Below are positions 1-5,316 of a DNA stretch of 5,316 nt, piece after piece. The stretch comes from Nitrospirales bacterium (lineage in GTDB: Bacteria; Nitrospirota; Nitrospiria; Nitrospirales; UBA8639), in the NCBI GenBank assembly GCA_013817135.1, contig JACDDF010000202.1, forward strand, positions 1-5,316. The letters are read 5' to 3'. Position 1 is the stretch's first letter, and every line of letters starts with the position of its first letter. The notes below the pieces were generated by a model. It was not told the DNA's origin, ran no database searches, and worked only from the letters and a program-made list of their open reading frames with translations. The position numbers and the translations under genes were made by a program.

Positions 1-1
1 G

Positions 2-202
2 GTTATAAAAACCTGGTCCCGTCGGTCGACAATTATTCCAGATATGATCGGTTTGACTTTTGCTGTCCATAACGGGAAGAAATTTATCCCTGTTTTTATT
101 ACCGACAACATGGTTGGTCATAAATTAGGTGAATTCGCTCCAACAAGATTTTTTAAGGGACATGGGCATGCCAGGAGTGAAAAGGCAGTTGCGCTAAAGT
201 AG
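2..202 (+). CDS. rpsS: 30S ribosomal protein S19 (5' partial)
   Basis: C-terminal 66 residues of S19, a small-subunit head protein that contacts 16S rRNA and works next to S13 near the A-site tRNA. The reading frame is open from the window edge to TAG at 200-202. The family core is clear: TWSRRST, then [16 protein letters not shown], then [15 protein letters not shown], the last being the S19 signature block. Compared with the 92-residue E. coli protein, about 29 N-terminal residues lie upstream of the window. The tail ([16 protein letters not shown]) is basic, as usual, but differs from E. coli, and tails vary in this family. The gene is followed 54 nt later by rplV, the usual order (rplB-rpsS-rplV). 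Identification is firm; only the start is missing. Confidence 0.97.
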   Translation, partial: VIKTWSRRSTIIPDMIGLTFAVHNGKKFIPVFITDNMVGHKLGEFAPTRFFKGHGHARSEKAVALK

Positions 203-256
203 GGAAATTAACCGACCTTATAAGTCATGAAATACTTGAGAAGGTAGAAAAAAGAT

Positions 257-595
257 ATGGCTGAAGCTAAAGCAATTCTTCGACATGTAAGGGTGGCACC
301 ACGTAAAGCAAGGTTAATTGTTGATATGGTGAGGGGAAGGAACGCGGCTGAAGCATTGGCCATATTGAAGTATACGCCCAGGGCAGCTGCCAGGGTTGTT
401 GAGCAATTACTCTTTTCTGCAGTTTCTAACGCCGGGCAGAAAGATTTGGGTGATCCCGAAAATCTCAAAGTTGCGAGTGCTCATGTGGATGGTGGGCCAA
501 TTTATAAACGCTTTCGCCCGCGATCAATGGGAAGGGCTAACCCTATCCATAAGCGGACGAGTCATATTACGATCATTGTTAGTCCAGCTGGTTAG
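257..595 (+). CDS. rplV: 50S ribosomal protein L22
   Basis: L22, 112 residues (E. coli 110), binds 23S rRNA early in 50S assembly. Its long beta hairpin lines the nascent-peptide exit tunnel. The globular part (residues 1-80) carries the usual [17 protein letters not shown] segment. The tunnel hairpin is at about 79-103 ([22 protein letters not shown]), matching the family signature with G92-R93 and H103. The hairpin-tip residues that E. coli has as Met82-Lys83-Arg84 are here Tyr83-Lys84-Arg85, with no deletion of the kind linked to macrolide resistance. The ATG is preceded by GAGAAGG at 238-244, a somewhat long 12-nt spacing. Two in-frame TAG codons in tandem (593-598) end the gene. rpsC starts 49 nt downstream. 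Confidence 0.98.
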   Translation: MAEAKAILRHVRVAPRKARLIVDMVRGRNAAEALAILKYTPRAAARVVEQLLFSAVSNAGQKDLGDPENLKVASAHVDGGPIYKRFRPRSMGRANPIHKRTSHITIIVSPAG

Positions 596-644
596 TAGTG
601 CCTATATTTTCAAAACTTGGAAGTTAGAGGGGGAGACAGAATAC

Positions 645-1310
645 ATGGGTCAAAAGACGCACCCGTATGGATTCAGATTAGGTTATACCCGTACATGGCA
701 TTCGCGATGGTATGCAAAAAAAGACTATGCGAAGCTTCTTCACCAAGATTTGTCAATAAGGGACGTGGTTAAAAAGCGATTATATCATGCTGGCATATCC
801 AGTGTGGAAATTGAGCGTTCCGGCAACCAGCTGAAATTAATTATTCATACCGCTCGTCCTGGCATTATCATAGGGAGGAAGGGCGCTGAAGTTGATAAAT
901 TGAAGGCCACGCTTGAAAAAGAATATGGTAATGAGGTTTTCGTAAACGTGAAGGAAATTAAGAAGCCGGAGTTGGATGCTCAGCTGGTTGCGGAGAATAT
1001 TGCTACCCAATTGGAAAAGCGGGTCTCATTTCGGCGTGCGTTGAAGCGAAGCGTTGCTTCTGCCCTGCGGCTTGGTGCTTTGGGTATTAAGGTGTATTGT
1101 GCTGGTCGACTGGGTGGACATGAAATTGCCAGAACGGAATGGTATCGGGAGGGTCGAGTACCTCTTCATACTCTTAGGGCTGACGTGGAATATGGATTTG
1201 CCGAAGCAAAAACTGCCATGGGCCAAATAGGAGTTAAGGCCTGGATATATAAAGGGGATGCTCAAATTCCTTCTTTGGAAAAGTCAGAGCCCTCATTAGG
1301 TTTTTTATAA
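645..1310 (+). CDS. rpsC: 30S ribosomal protein S3
   Basis: S3, 221 residues (E. coli 233), sits in the 30S head at the mRNA entry tunnel. The N-terminal motif [13 protein letters not shown] is the standard S3 start. A type II KH domain follows, with [14 protein letters not shown] ending in the GRKG loop at 77-80. The C-terminal domain holds FRRALKRSV at about 129-137, whose R130, R131 and K134 correspond to the E. coli residues tied to mRNA unwinding at the entry site. The near-invariant [27 protein letters not shown] lies at 154-180. The ATG at 645 is chosen because it begins the conserved MGQK and follows GGGAG at 631-635, 9 nt away. The frame stays open upstream into rplV, but that stretch shows no S3 homology. 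The short C-terminal tail ([11 protein letters not shown]) is not conserved. Confidence 0.98.
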   Translation: MGQKTHPYGFRLGYTRTWHSRWYAKKDYAKLLHQDLSIRDVVKKRLYHAGISSVEIERSGNQLKLIIHTARPGIIIGRKGAEVDKLKATLEKEYGNEVFVNVKEIKKPELDAQLVAENIATQLEKRVSFRRALKRSVASALRLGALGIKVYCAGRLGGHEIARTEWYREGRVPLHTLRADVEYGFAEAKTAMGQIGVKAWIYKGDAQIPSLEKSEPSLGFL

Positions 1311-1347
1311 AAGATAGGATGACTTAAGTAATTGGAGTATTTGTAAG

Positions 1348-1770
1348 ATGTTATCTCCGAAAAGAGTTAAATTCAGAAAGGTTCAAAAAGGCCGGATGCG
1401 TGGGAAGGCCTACCGTGGTGGTGAAATCGCATTTGGGGTATTTGGACTTAAAGCCATGGAGCCTGGAAGAATTACTGCCAGGCAAATCGAGGCAGCTCGT
1501 ATCGCGATGACCAGACATGTAAAAAGGGGGGGAAGGATTTGGACCAGAATATTCCCTGATAAGCCTATTACCAAGAAACCTGCGGAAGTCCGAATGGGAA
1601 AAGGAAAAGGAAACCCGGAGTATTGGGTTGCCCCCGTAAAGTCTGGTCGAATTTTGTTTGAAATGGATGATGTTACCCAAACCGTTGCAGAAGAGGCTTT
1701 GCGTTTAGCAGGGCATAAGTTACCTGTGGCAACAAAGTTTGTTATTCGTGGCGAAATACCAGTTTTGTAG
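1348..1770 (+). CDS. rplP: 50S ribosomal protein L16
   Basis: L16, 140 residues (E. coli 136), is a late-assembling 50S protein beside the A-site tRNA elbow and the peptidyl-transferase entrance. The N-terminus [19 protein letters not shown] is typical. [29 protein letters not shown] follows at about 32-60, then the [15 protein letters not shown] block, and [12 protein letters not shown] at 82-93, which is family signature 2. Arg82 corresponds to E. coli Arg81, which is hydroxylated by YcfD/RoxA there; whether that happens here cannot be told. At 63-66 the usual K/Q-hydrophobic-W-hydrophobic reads RIWT, a mild deviation. GGAG at 1334-1337 sits 10 nt before the ATG. The stop TAG forms part of the ribosome-binding site of rpmC. 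Confidence 0.98.
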   Translation: MLSPKRVKFRKVQKGRMRGKAYRGGEIAFGVFGLKAMEPGRITARQIEAARIAMTRHVKRGGRIWTRIFPDKPITKKPAEVRMGKGKGNPEYWVAPVKSGRILFEMDDVTQTVAEEALRLAGHKLPVATKFVIRGEIPVL

Positions 1771-1779
1771 GTATTGGAT

Positions 1780-1968
1780 ATGGAAATGGACGAATTAAAA
1801 AATTTAGAAAAGAGCGAATTGTTTGAAAAAATCAATAAATTGAAACAAGAGTTGTTTCATTTTAGGAGTCAATTGGCTTTAGGGCGCATGGAAAATCCAA
1901 TGCGAATACGTGAGACAAGAAAAAATATCGCCAGGGTTCAAACGGTTCTTCGCCAAAAAGCTAATTAG
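1780..1968 (+). CDS. rpmC: 50S ribosomal protein L29
   Basis: L29, 62 residues (E. coli 63), is a small two-helix hairpin protein on the 50S surface at the exit of the peptide tunnel, next to L23, where trigger factor and SRP dock. Two long helices are evident: ELKNLEKSELFEKINKLKQEL and, after LGRMENP, MRIRETRKNIARVQTVL. The signature region begins at Asn39-Pro40 and ends IAR-V53. Three starts are possible: TTG 1774, ATG 1780 and ATG 1786. ATG 1780 is preferred because AGGT at 1769-1772 lies 7 nt upstream and because it places Phe26 and Arg29 at the same positions as in E. coli L29. The gap to rplP is only 9 nt, suggesting translational coupling. Confidence 0.95.
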   Translation: MEMDELKNLEKSELFEKINKLKQELFHFRSQLALGRMENPMRIRETRKNIARVQTVLRQKAN

Positions 1969-2001
1969 TCAACCACGATTTTGAAGGAAAGTTATTCAAC
2001 T

Positions 2002-2268
2002 ATGACACAGACCAGGGCTCTGCCTCGATCGCTTACGGGAAAAGTTGTCAGTAATAAAATGCAAAAGACCGTAGTGGTTGAGGTTGTTCGCATTGAGCGT
2101 CATGCTCTTTATGGAAAAGTTATGAGAAAAAAGACAAAGATCAAGGCTCATGACGAAGTGAACCAATGCCTAATAGGTGATCAGGTTAATATTGTTTATG
2201 CGCGCCCTTTAAGCAAGAGCAAGCACTGGCGTGTTTCGGAGGTTTTAACTAAGCGAGTGACCACCTAA
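2002..2268 (+). CDS. rpsQ: 30S ribosomal protein S17
   Basis: S17, 88 residues (E. coli 84), is an OB-fold primary binder of the 16S rRNA 5' domain. Recognisable blocks are LTGKVVSNKMQKTVVVEV (about 11-28), HALYGKVMRKKTKIKAHDE (34-52) and IGDQVNIVYARPLSKSKHW (58-76). In the last block Tyr66 replaces the usual Glu/Gln/Lys of the S17 signature. ATG 2002 is chosen because AAGGA at 1984-1988 lies upstream (13 nt) and homology starts near here. An in-frame TTG at 1981 would add seven residues but would use the purine-rich site itself as coding sequence and has no Shine-Dalgarno of its own. This is the last gene of the S10-type gene set; a 56-nt gap follows before rplN. Confidence 0.97.
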   Translation: MTQTRALPRSLTGKVVSNKMQKTVVVEVVRIERHALYGKVMRKKTKIKAHDEVNQCLIGDQVNIVYARPLSKSKHWRVSEVLTKRVTT

Positions 2269-2324
2269 GATTCTGGAAGAAGATTTTAAACATTTCTTTA
2301 GTTTGTAAGAAATAGAGTTAACAT
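2269..2324 (+). other. S10/spc boundary intergenic region with AU-rich hairpin
   Basis: This 56-nt gap lies between rpsQ and rplN, where E. coli ends the S10 operon and starts spc with its own promoter. It contains a perfect 7-bp inverted repeat, ATTTCTT (2292-2298) and AAGAAAT (2307-2313), around an 8-nt loop. The stem has only one G-C pair and there is no following U-run, so it is not a credible intrinsic terminator. A GAG at 2315-2317 just after the stem is the only Shine-Dalgarno-like site for rplN. I could not find a convincing -35/-10 pair, so a separate promoter is neither shown nor excluded. Confidence 0.4.
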
Positions 2325-2693
2325 ATGATACAAAATTATACTTATCTTGATGTGGCCGATAATTCAGGCGCAAAAAGTGTAATGTGCTTTCATGTGCTGG
2401 GTGGAACAAAGCGTCGGTATGGATCTTTGGGTGACATCATTGTTGTGGCCGTGAAAGAGGCAATTCCAAAGGCATCGGTTAAAAAAGGTGACGTTATGAA
2501 GGCCGTGATTGTGCGAACAAAAAAAGGACGCCGCCGGGAAGATGGTTCTCACATTAAATTTGACCGGAATGCCTGTGTTTTAGTTAATGCTCAGGGGGAC
2601 CCTGTTGGAACTCGTATCTTTGGGCCGGTTGCAAGAGAATTAAGGAAGAAAAAGTATATGAAAATCATATCTCTGGCTCCAGAAGTCATTTAG
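2325..2693 (+). CDS. rplN: 50S ribosomal protein L14
   Basis: L14, 122 residues (E. coli 123), is a five-stranded barrel protein on the 50S interface side. It forms intersubunit bridges with 16S rRNA and binds L19; in many bacteria it is also the docking site of the silencing factor RsfS. Highly conserved throughout: [21 protein letters not shown] at the start, [25 protein letters not shown] in the middle (44-68), the signature segment with DG 73-74, F79, N82 and V85, and [13 protein letters not shown] followed by [10 protein letters not shown] at the C-terminus. The ATG fits the family start exactly. The ribosome-binding site is weak (GAG 2315-2317, 7 nt away). It is the first gene of the spc-type group, and rplX follows 11 nt later. 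Confidence 0.99.
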   Translation: MIQNYTYLDVADNSGAKSVMCFHVLGGTKRRYGSLGDIIVVAVKEAIPKASVKKGDVMKAVIVRTKKGRRREDGSHIKFDRNACVLVNAQGDPVGTRIFGPVARELRKKKYMKIISLAPEVI

Positions 2694-2704
2694 GGTAGGA
2701 AATT

Positions 2705-3037
2705 ATGGCTGAAAAATTTCGAATAAAAAAAGGCGATATGGTTATGGTTATCGCTGGCAAGGAGCGTGGGAAGACGGGTAAAGTCCTCCAGGTCCAAACA
2801 AAAGATGCCAGGGTAACAGTTGAAAAGCTCAACATATTAAAACGTCATACCAAACCAAACGCAAAAAACAAACAAGGTGGAATCCTTGAAAGGGAAGGCT
2901 TCATGGCTATTTCAAATGTCATGGCTTTTTGTGAATCGGTTAAGAAACCTTCAAGAATTAAAATGAAAACATTTGATGATGGACGGAAAGTCCGTGTTTA
3001 TCAAAAAGCTCCAACTGAAGTTTTGGATAAAAGCTGA
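2705..3037 (+). CDS. rplX: 50S ribosomal protein L24
   Basis: L24, 110 residues (E. coli 104), is one of the two assembly-initiating proteins of the 50S subunit; it binds the 5' end of 23S rRNA. A KOW motif spans about 8-30 ([20 protein letters not shown]), followed by [22 protein letters not shown] (57-64), the SNVMAF strand (70-75) and [11 protein letters not shown] (91-101). All are in family order. The C-terminal tail is a few residues longer than in E. coli. TAGGA at 2696-2700 is only 4 nt from the ATG; together with the 11-nt gap from rplN this points to coupled translation. The TGA stop overlaps the rplE ATG by one base (TGATG at 3035-3039). Confidence 0.98.
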   Translation: MAEKFRIKKGDMVMVIAGKERGKTGKVLQVQTKDARVTVEKLNILKRHTKPNAKNKQGGILEREGFMAISNVMAFCESVKKPSRIKMKTFDDGRKVRVYQKAPTEVLDKS

Positions 3038-3663
3038 TGAAATCAAAATCTGGAACAAAACAAGCAATTAAAGCGAAAGAGAAGGCGGTAGGTTCATCTG
3101 CGATTAAACCGATCAATTATGTTCCGCGGATTAAGGCGATGTACCAGGAAAAAGTTATCCCGGCCATGATGAAGGAATTTGGCTATGAAAATCCCATGCA
3201 GGTCCCTCGAGTTGAGCGGATTGTCTTGAATATTGGAATGGGGGAAGCGGTTCAAAATGTCAAGTTATTAGAAAGTGCCGCCACAGAACTTGAACAAATT
3301 ACAGGTCAAAAGCCTGTCCTGACTCGGTCCAAGAAGGCCATTGCTGGATTTAAACTGCGGGAAGGAATTCCGATCGGAACGAAGGTTACCTTAAGGGGGG
3401 CAAGAATGCACGAGTTCTTGGACCGATTGGTTTCCGTGGCTTTGCCAAGAATTCGTGATTTCCGTGGAATCTCACCAAAAGCTTTCGACGGACGCGGGAA
3501 CTATACGCTGGGGTTAAAAGAGCAGCTGGCATTTCCTGAAATTAAATATGATGATGTTGCATCAATACATGGGATGGATATTACGTTTGTTACCACAGCT
3601 CAACGGAATGATGAAGCTAAATCTTTATTGGCCCACTTGGGAATGCCTTTTAGAAAACCCTAA
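3037..3663 (+). CDS. rplE: 50S ribosomal protein L5, N-terminally extended
   Basis: L5 binds 5S rRNA with L18, forms the central protuberance and contacts the P-site tRNA and S13. The core from about residue 28 is canonical: [35 protein letters not shown], the signature [17 protein letters not shown] (85-101), [40 protein letters not shown] and FPEI. The protein ends in MPFRKP. At 208 residues it is about 29 longer than E. coli L5 (179); the surplus is an N-terminal stretch rich in Lys, Ala and Ser with seven lysines in the first 24 residues. The next in-frame ATG (Met35, at 3139) would cut away the conserved YVPRIK segment, so the ATG at 3037, overlapping the rplX stop, is preferred. The Shine-Dalgarno is weak (GGA 3025-3027), which fits translational coupling. 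Confidence 0.96.
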   Translation: MKSKSGTKQAIKAKEKAVGSSAIKPINYVPRIKAMYQEKVIPAMMKEFGYENPMQVPRVERIVLNIGMGEAVQNVKLLESAATELEQITGQKPVLTRSKKAIAGFKLREGIPIGTKVTLRGARMHEFLDRLVSVALPRIRDFRGISPKAFDGRGNYTLGLKEQLAFPEIKYDDVASIHGMDITFVTTAQRNDEAKSLLAHLGMPFRKP

Positions 3664-3670
3664 AGAGGGA

Positions 3671-3676
3671 AAGGAG
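3671..3676 (+). promoter_or_regulatory. Strong ribosome-binding site for rpsN
   Basis: AAGGAG, within the purine-rich run after the rplE stop, lies 5 nt before the GTG at 3682. It is the best Shine-Dalgarno match in the window and decides the non-ATG start of rpsN. Confidence 0.8.
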
Positions 3677-3681
3677 CGTAC

Positions 3682-3867
3682 GTGTCAAGGTTAGCATTAA
3701 AGAATAAGGCTAAGCGAAAGCCAAAATTCACATGTCGCCACTATAATCGCTGTACTCTTTGTGGACGGGTGAGAGGTTTTTTGCGTCGTTTCCTTATGTG
3801 TCGAATTTGTTTTCGTTTCCTTAGTTTGCGTGGTGATATCCCTGGTGTCACAAAATCCAGTTGGTAG
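3682..3867 (+). CDS. rpsN: 30S ribosomal protein S14, zinc-binding short form (type Z)
   Basis: S14 of 61 residues, the short C+ form found in many bacteria outside the gammaproteobacteria; it assembles into the 30S head beside S3 and S10. Four cysteines form the zinc site: C24 and C27 in [10 protein letters not shown]40 and C43 in MCRICF. The C-terminus [10 protein letters not shown] is standard. Two positions look odd: F46 stands where nearly all S14 proteins I know have Glu (the FRE of CRICFRELA), and L38 stands where Gly or Lys is usual. The start is GTG, supported by AAGGAG 5 nt upstream and by exact agreement with the usual 61-residue length. It lies 18 nt after rplE and 62 nt before rpsH. 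Because it is the C+ type, a cysteine-free, zinc-independent paralogue could exist elsewhere in the genome, as in some other bacteria; this window cannot show that. Confidence 0.96.
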   Translation: MSRLALKNKAKRKPKFTCRHYNRCTLCGRVRGFLRRFLMCRICFRFLSLRGDIPGVTKSSW

Positions 3868-3890
3868 CCTTCTTGTGGGCAACCGTTTTT
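3863..3890 (+). terminator. Possible weak hairpin plus U-run after rpsN (attenuator-like)
   Basis: GGTAGCC (3863-3869) can pair with GGCAACC (3878-3884) around an 8-nt loop, giving two 3-bp helices separated by one A-A mismatch. A GTTTTT run (3885-3890) follows. The rpsN stop codon is inside the left arm. The layout resembles an intrinsic terminator, but the stem is short and interrupted. As essential genes continue downstream it could at most attenuate transcription. It may equally be chance. Confidence 0.25.
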
Positions 3891-3929
3891 GTAGTAATTG
3901 GCAAATCATTCAATACGAGGTTTTTTAGC

Positions 3930-4337
3930 ATGTCGATGACTGATCCTCTCGCAGATTTATTCGTGCGAATTCAAAATGCGGGACGCCGTGGACACGATTT
4001 GGTTAAAATCCCATCCTCTCGTGTCAAAAAGGATATCCTGCGAATTTTCAAGGAAGAAGGGTTTATTCGGGACTACAAGTCAGCTACGGGTACCAATTGG
4101 CACCCTGTTATTGAAGTATCACTTCGATATGCTCCTGGTCGACAGAAGAAATCCTTCATAACTGGGATAAAAAGAATCAGTAAGCCTGGCTGTAGAGTCT
4201 ATGCCGGGAAAGAAGATCTTCCACGGGTAATGCGTGGTTTGGGTTTGGCAATCTTGACCACTGACCGTGGGTTATTAACAGATGAGCAATGCCGGAGTTC
4301 CCAGGTTGGCGGGGAAATTCTTTGCCACGTGTGGTAA
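3930..4337 (+). CDS. rpsH: 30S ribosomal protein S8
   Basis: S8, 135 residues (E. coli 130), is a primary binder of the 16S rRNA central domain (helix 21). In E. coli it also represses the spc operon by binding a mimic of that site near the rplE start. N-terminal domain: MSMTDPLADLFVRIQNAGR, then IPSSRVKKDILRIFKEEGFIRDY. C-terminal domain: ITGIKRISKPGCRVY, EDLPRVMRGLGLAIL, TTDRGLLTD, and VGGEILCHVW. The rRNA-contacting motif that is Ser105-Thr106-Ser107 in E. coli reads Thr110-Thr111-Asp112, and Cys121 replaces the usual small Ala/Gly. A short insertion (SATGTNWHP, 51-59) lies between strands. The start at 3930 matches the MSMxDP family start and has GAGG at 3917-3920, 9 nt away. The frame is open further upstream, but without homology. 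Confidence 0.97.
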   Translation: MSMTDPLADLFVRIQNAGRRGHDLVKIPSSRVKKDILRIFKEEGFIRDYKSATGTNWHPVIEVSLRYAPGRQKKSFITGIKRISKPGCRVYAGKEDLPRVMRGLGLAILTTDRGLLTDEQCRSSQVGGEILCHVW

Positions 4338-4382
4338 TTTTGGATATCTTATTTACTTGTATTTTTAATTAATAGGTAAATC

Positions 4383-4922
4383 ATGTCGAGGATTGGAAGA
4401 CAGCCGATATCAATTCCAAAGGGCGTGGAAGTTCGCGTCCTTGATGGCAACGTTTTGGTGAAGGGCCCGCTTGGTCAGCTGCAATGGGGTTTGAACCCAG
4501 GCATACAAGCCAGTATAGAAAATGGAGAAGTTTCTTTATCCAGAATTGACGATTCCGCAAAACTTAAGGCCTTACATGGGCTAACAAGGGCTGAACTCGC
4601 TAATCAGGTAAAGGGAGTGAAGGATGGTTTTCAGGAAAACCTAGAAGTGATGGGCGTTGGATACCGTGCGCAAATTCAAGGAAGTGAATTAAGCTTTTCT
4701 GTCGGATACGCTCATCCCGTTTCAATAGGATTGCCAAAGGGAGTTGAGGCGTCTGTTGATAAGCAAACCTCAATTTCTCTTAAGGGTATTGATAAACGAA
4801 TGGTTAGCTTGGTTGCAGCTCAAATCAGAAATATGAAGGTTCCTGATGTGTATAAGCAAAAAGGTATAAAGTATGTTGGTGAAATCCTTCGTAAAAAAGC
4901 TGGCAAAGCCGGCAAAAAGTAG
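4383..4922 (+). CDS. rplF: 50S ribosomal protein L6
   Basis: L6, 179 residues (E. coli 177), binds 23S rRNA near the sarcin-ricin loop and the factor-binding site. It has two homologous domains. The first covers about 1-82 (MSRIGRQPISIPKGVEV, VKGPLGQL, HGLTRAELANQVKGV). The second covers 83-170 (GFQENLEVMGVGYRAQIQG, LSFSVGYAHPV, GIDKRMVSLVAAQIRNMKVPDVYKQKGIKY). The tail is lysine/glycine-rich. The conserved PEPYKGKGI segment reads P154-D-V-Y-K-Q159-K-G-I162, with Gln in place of the Gly/Ala expected before the final Lys-Gly. AGG at 4374-4376 lies 6 nt before the ATG. The gene is 45 nt after rpsH in AT-rich spacer and 9 nt before rplR, whose Shine-Dalgarno overlaps this gene's stop. Confidence 0.98.
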   Translation: MSRIGRQPISIPKGVEVRVLDGNVLVKGPLGQLQWGLNPGIQASIENGEVSLSRIDDSAKLKALHGLTRAELANQVKGVKDGFQENLEVMGVGYRAQIQGSELSFSVGYAHPVSIGLPKGVEASVDKQTSISLKGIDKRMVSLVAAQIRNMKVPDVYKQKGIKYVGEILRKKAGKAGKK

Positions 4923-4931
4923 GTTGAACTT

Positions 4932-5297
4932 GTGAATATACTTGAAAAACAAAAAAGATTGCATAAACGGAGTCGGCGCGTGCGTTTGCGCATTGTGGGA
5001 TTATCTTCTCGTCCACGATTAAGTGTATTTAGAAGTAATTCTCATATCTATGCTCAGATTATTGATGATTCGGTGGGTCGCACCTTGGTTTCCGTGTCGT
5101 CCTGTGATCCTGGTTTAAAAGATAAAATAAAATCTGGTGGGAATATTGAAGCGGCGAAGATGGTGGGACAAGCAATCGCTGAACGGGCAAAAGCCATACC
5201 TATTGAACTAGTGGTCTTTGATCGAGGTGGAAGATTGTATCATGGTCGGGTAAAGGCTTTGGCGGATGCCGCTCGTTCGGGAGGACTGAAATTCTAA
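4932..5297 (+). CDS. rplR: 50S ribosomal protein L18
   Basis: L18, 121 residues (E. coli 117), binds 5S rRNA together with L5 (encoded earlier in this window) and anchors it in the central protuberance. The N-terminal basic arm ([17 protein letters not shown], 5-21) is followed by [20 protein letters not shown] (27-46), the helix [15 protein letters not shown] (74-88), and the C-terminal block [22 protein letters not shown] with GGLKF as the last residues, all typical. The start is GTG at 4932, supported by AGGT at 4921-4924 with 7-nt spacing, overlapping the rplF TAG; no in-frame ATG lies near the expected N-terminus. The 9-nt gap suggests coupling with rplF. The remaining 19 nt to the window end hold nothing identifiable; rpsE would be expected next. 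Confidence 0.98.
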   Translation: MNILEKQKRLHKRSRRVRLRIVGLSSRPRLSVFRSNSHIYAQIIDDSVGRTLVSVSSCDPGLKDKIKSGGNIEAAKMVGQAIAERAKAIPIELVVFDRGGRLYHGRVKALADAARSGGLKF

Positions 5298-5316
5298 TCA
5301 GGCCCAGCCTTAAATT

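Noticed and set aside
396..644. Upstream extension of the rpsC frame, overlapping rplV by about 200 nt
   Set aside because: The added residues have no S3 homology and lie out of frame inside rplV. The conserved MGQKTHP start at 645 has a strong GGGAG site.
1410..1835. Long minus-strand ORF (141 codons) opposite rplP
   Set aside because: It is the complement of a highly conserved ribosomal gene, shows no recognisable family, and appears to be a coding shadow. The same applies to 1351-1680 and the other minus-strand frames.
1981..2001. TTG start adding seven residues to S17
   Set aside because: No Shine-Dalgarno precedes it, and the AAGGA it would encode through is the likely ribosome-binding site for ATG 2002.
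3861..3929. Upstream extension of the rpsH frame with a hydrophobic stretch ([14 protein letters not shown])
   Set aside because: It looks like a signal peptide but overlaps the rpsN stop and spacer, and S8 is cytosolic. The MSMTDP start at 3930 matches the family and has GAGG upstream.
3976..4161. Short + strand ORF inside rpsH in another frame
   Set aside because: It is fully contained in S8, has no ribosome-binding site worth naming and no recognisable motif.
4338..4382. AT-rich rpsH-rplF spacer with TTAATTAA, considered as a promoter
   Set aside because: No -35/-10 pair with acceptable sequence and spacing could be picked out, and the 8-bp palindrome is expected by chance in AT-rich sequence.
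1..5316. A hidden novel system (defence, mobile or CRISPR-like) inside the cluster
   Set aside because: Over 90 percent of the window is accounted for by thirteen canonical ribosomal genes in the usual order. No direct-repeat array, transposase, integrase or unexplained ORF was found on either strand.

Overview
This window is a continuous stretch of the universally conserved bacterial ribosomal-protein cluster, corresponding to the distal S10 operon joined to the proximal spc operon of E. coli. All genes are on the + strand, in the canonical order: rpsS (5' truncated by the window edge), rplV, rpsC, rplP, rpmC, rpsQ, then rplN, rplX, rplE, rpsN, rpsH, rplF, rplR. Every product was identified by reading its translation against well-known family sequences. 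The window ends 19 nt after rplR, where rpsE would be expected next. No mobile element, CRISPR array, RNA gene or foreign insertion is visible, and no gap between genes exceeds about 62 nt.

Organism: clearly bacterial, with moderate GC (roughly mid-40s percent by eye). S14 is the short, four-cysteine zinc-binding (C+) form of 61 residues, not the about 101-residue cysteine-free form of E. coli, so a typical gammaproteobacterium is unlikely. S3, L5 and L6 read as a Gram-negative-like or deep-branching lineage, but the phylum cannot be fixed by eye. L5 carries an unusual lysine-rich N-terminal extension.

Layout: 2-202 the end of S19; 257-1310 L22 and S3; 1348-1968 L16 and L29, tightly spaced; 2002-2268 S17. 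A 56-nt gap follows at the place where E. coli separates the S10 and spc operons. Then 2325-3663 holds L14, L24 and L5, with L24 and L5 overlapping by one base (TGATG); 3682-3867 S14 (GTG start); 3930-4337 S8; 4383-4922 L6; 4932-5297 L18 (GTG start). The genes are probably co-transcribed. I see no convincing promoter inside the window.

The products all assemble into the ribosome. S19, S3, S17, S14 and S8 go to the 30S subunit. L22, L16, L29, L14, L24, L5, L6 and L18 go to the 50S subunit. In E. coli, the protein encoded by rpsH (S8) represses its own operon by binding mRNA near the rplE start.

I do not see an undescribed system here. The points worth a second look are modest: the L5 extension, several substitutions at normally conserved positions (S17, S14, S8, L6), an imperfect hairpin with a U-run after rpsN, and possible mRNA structure at the rplX/rplE junction.
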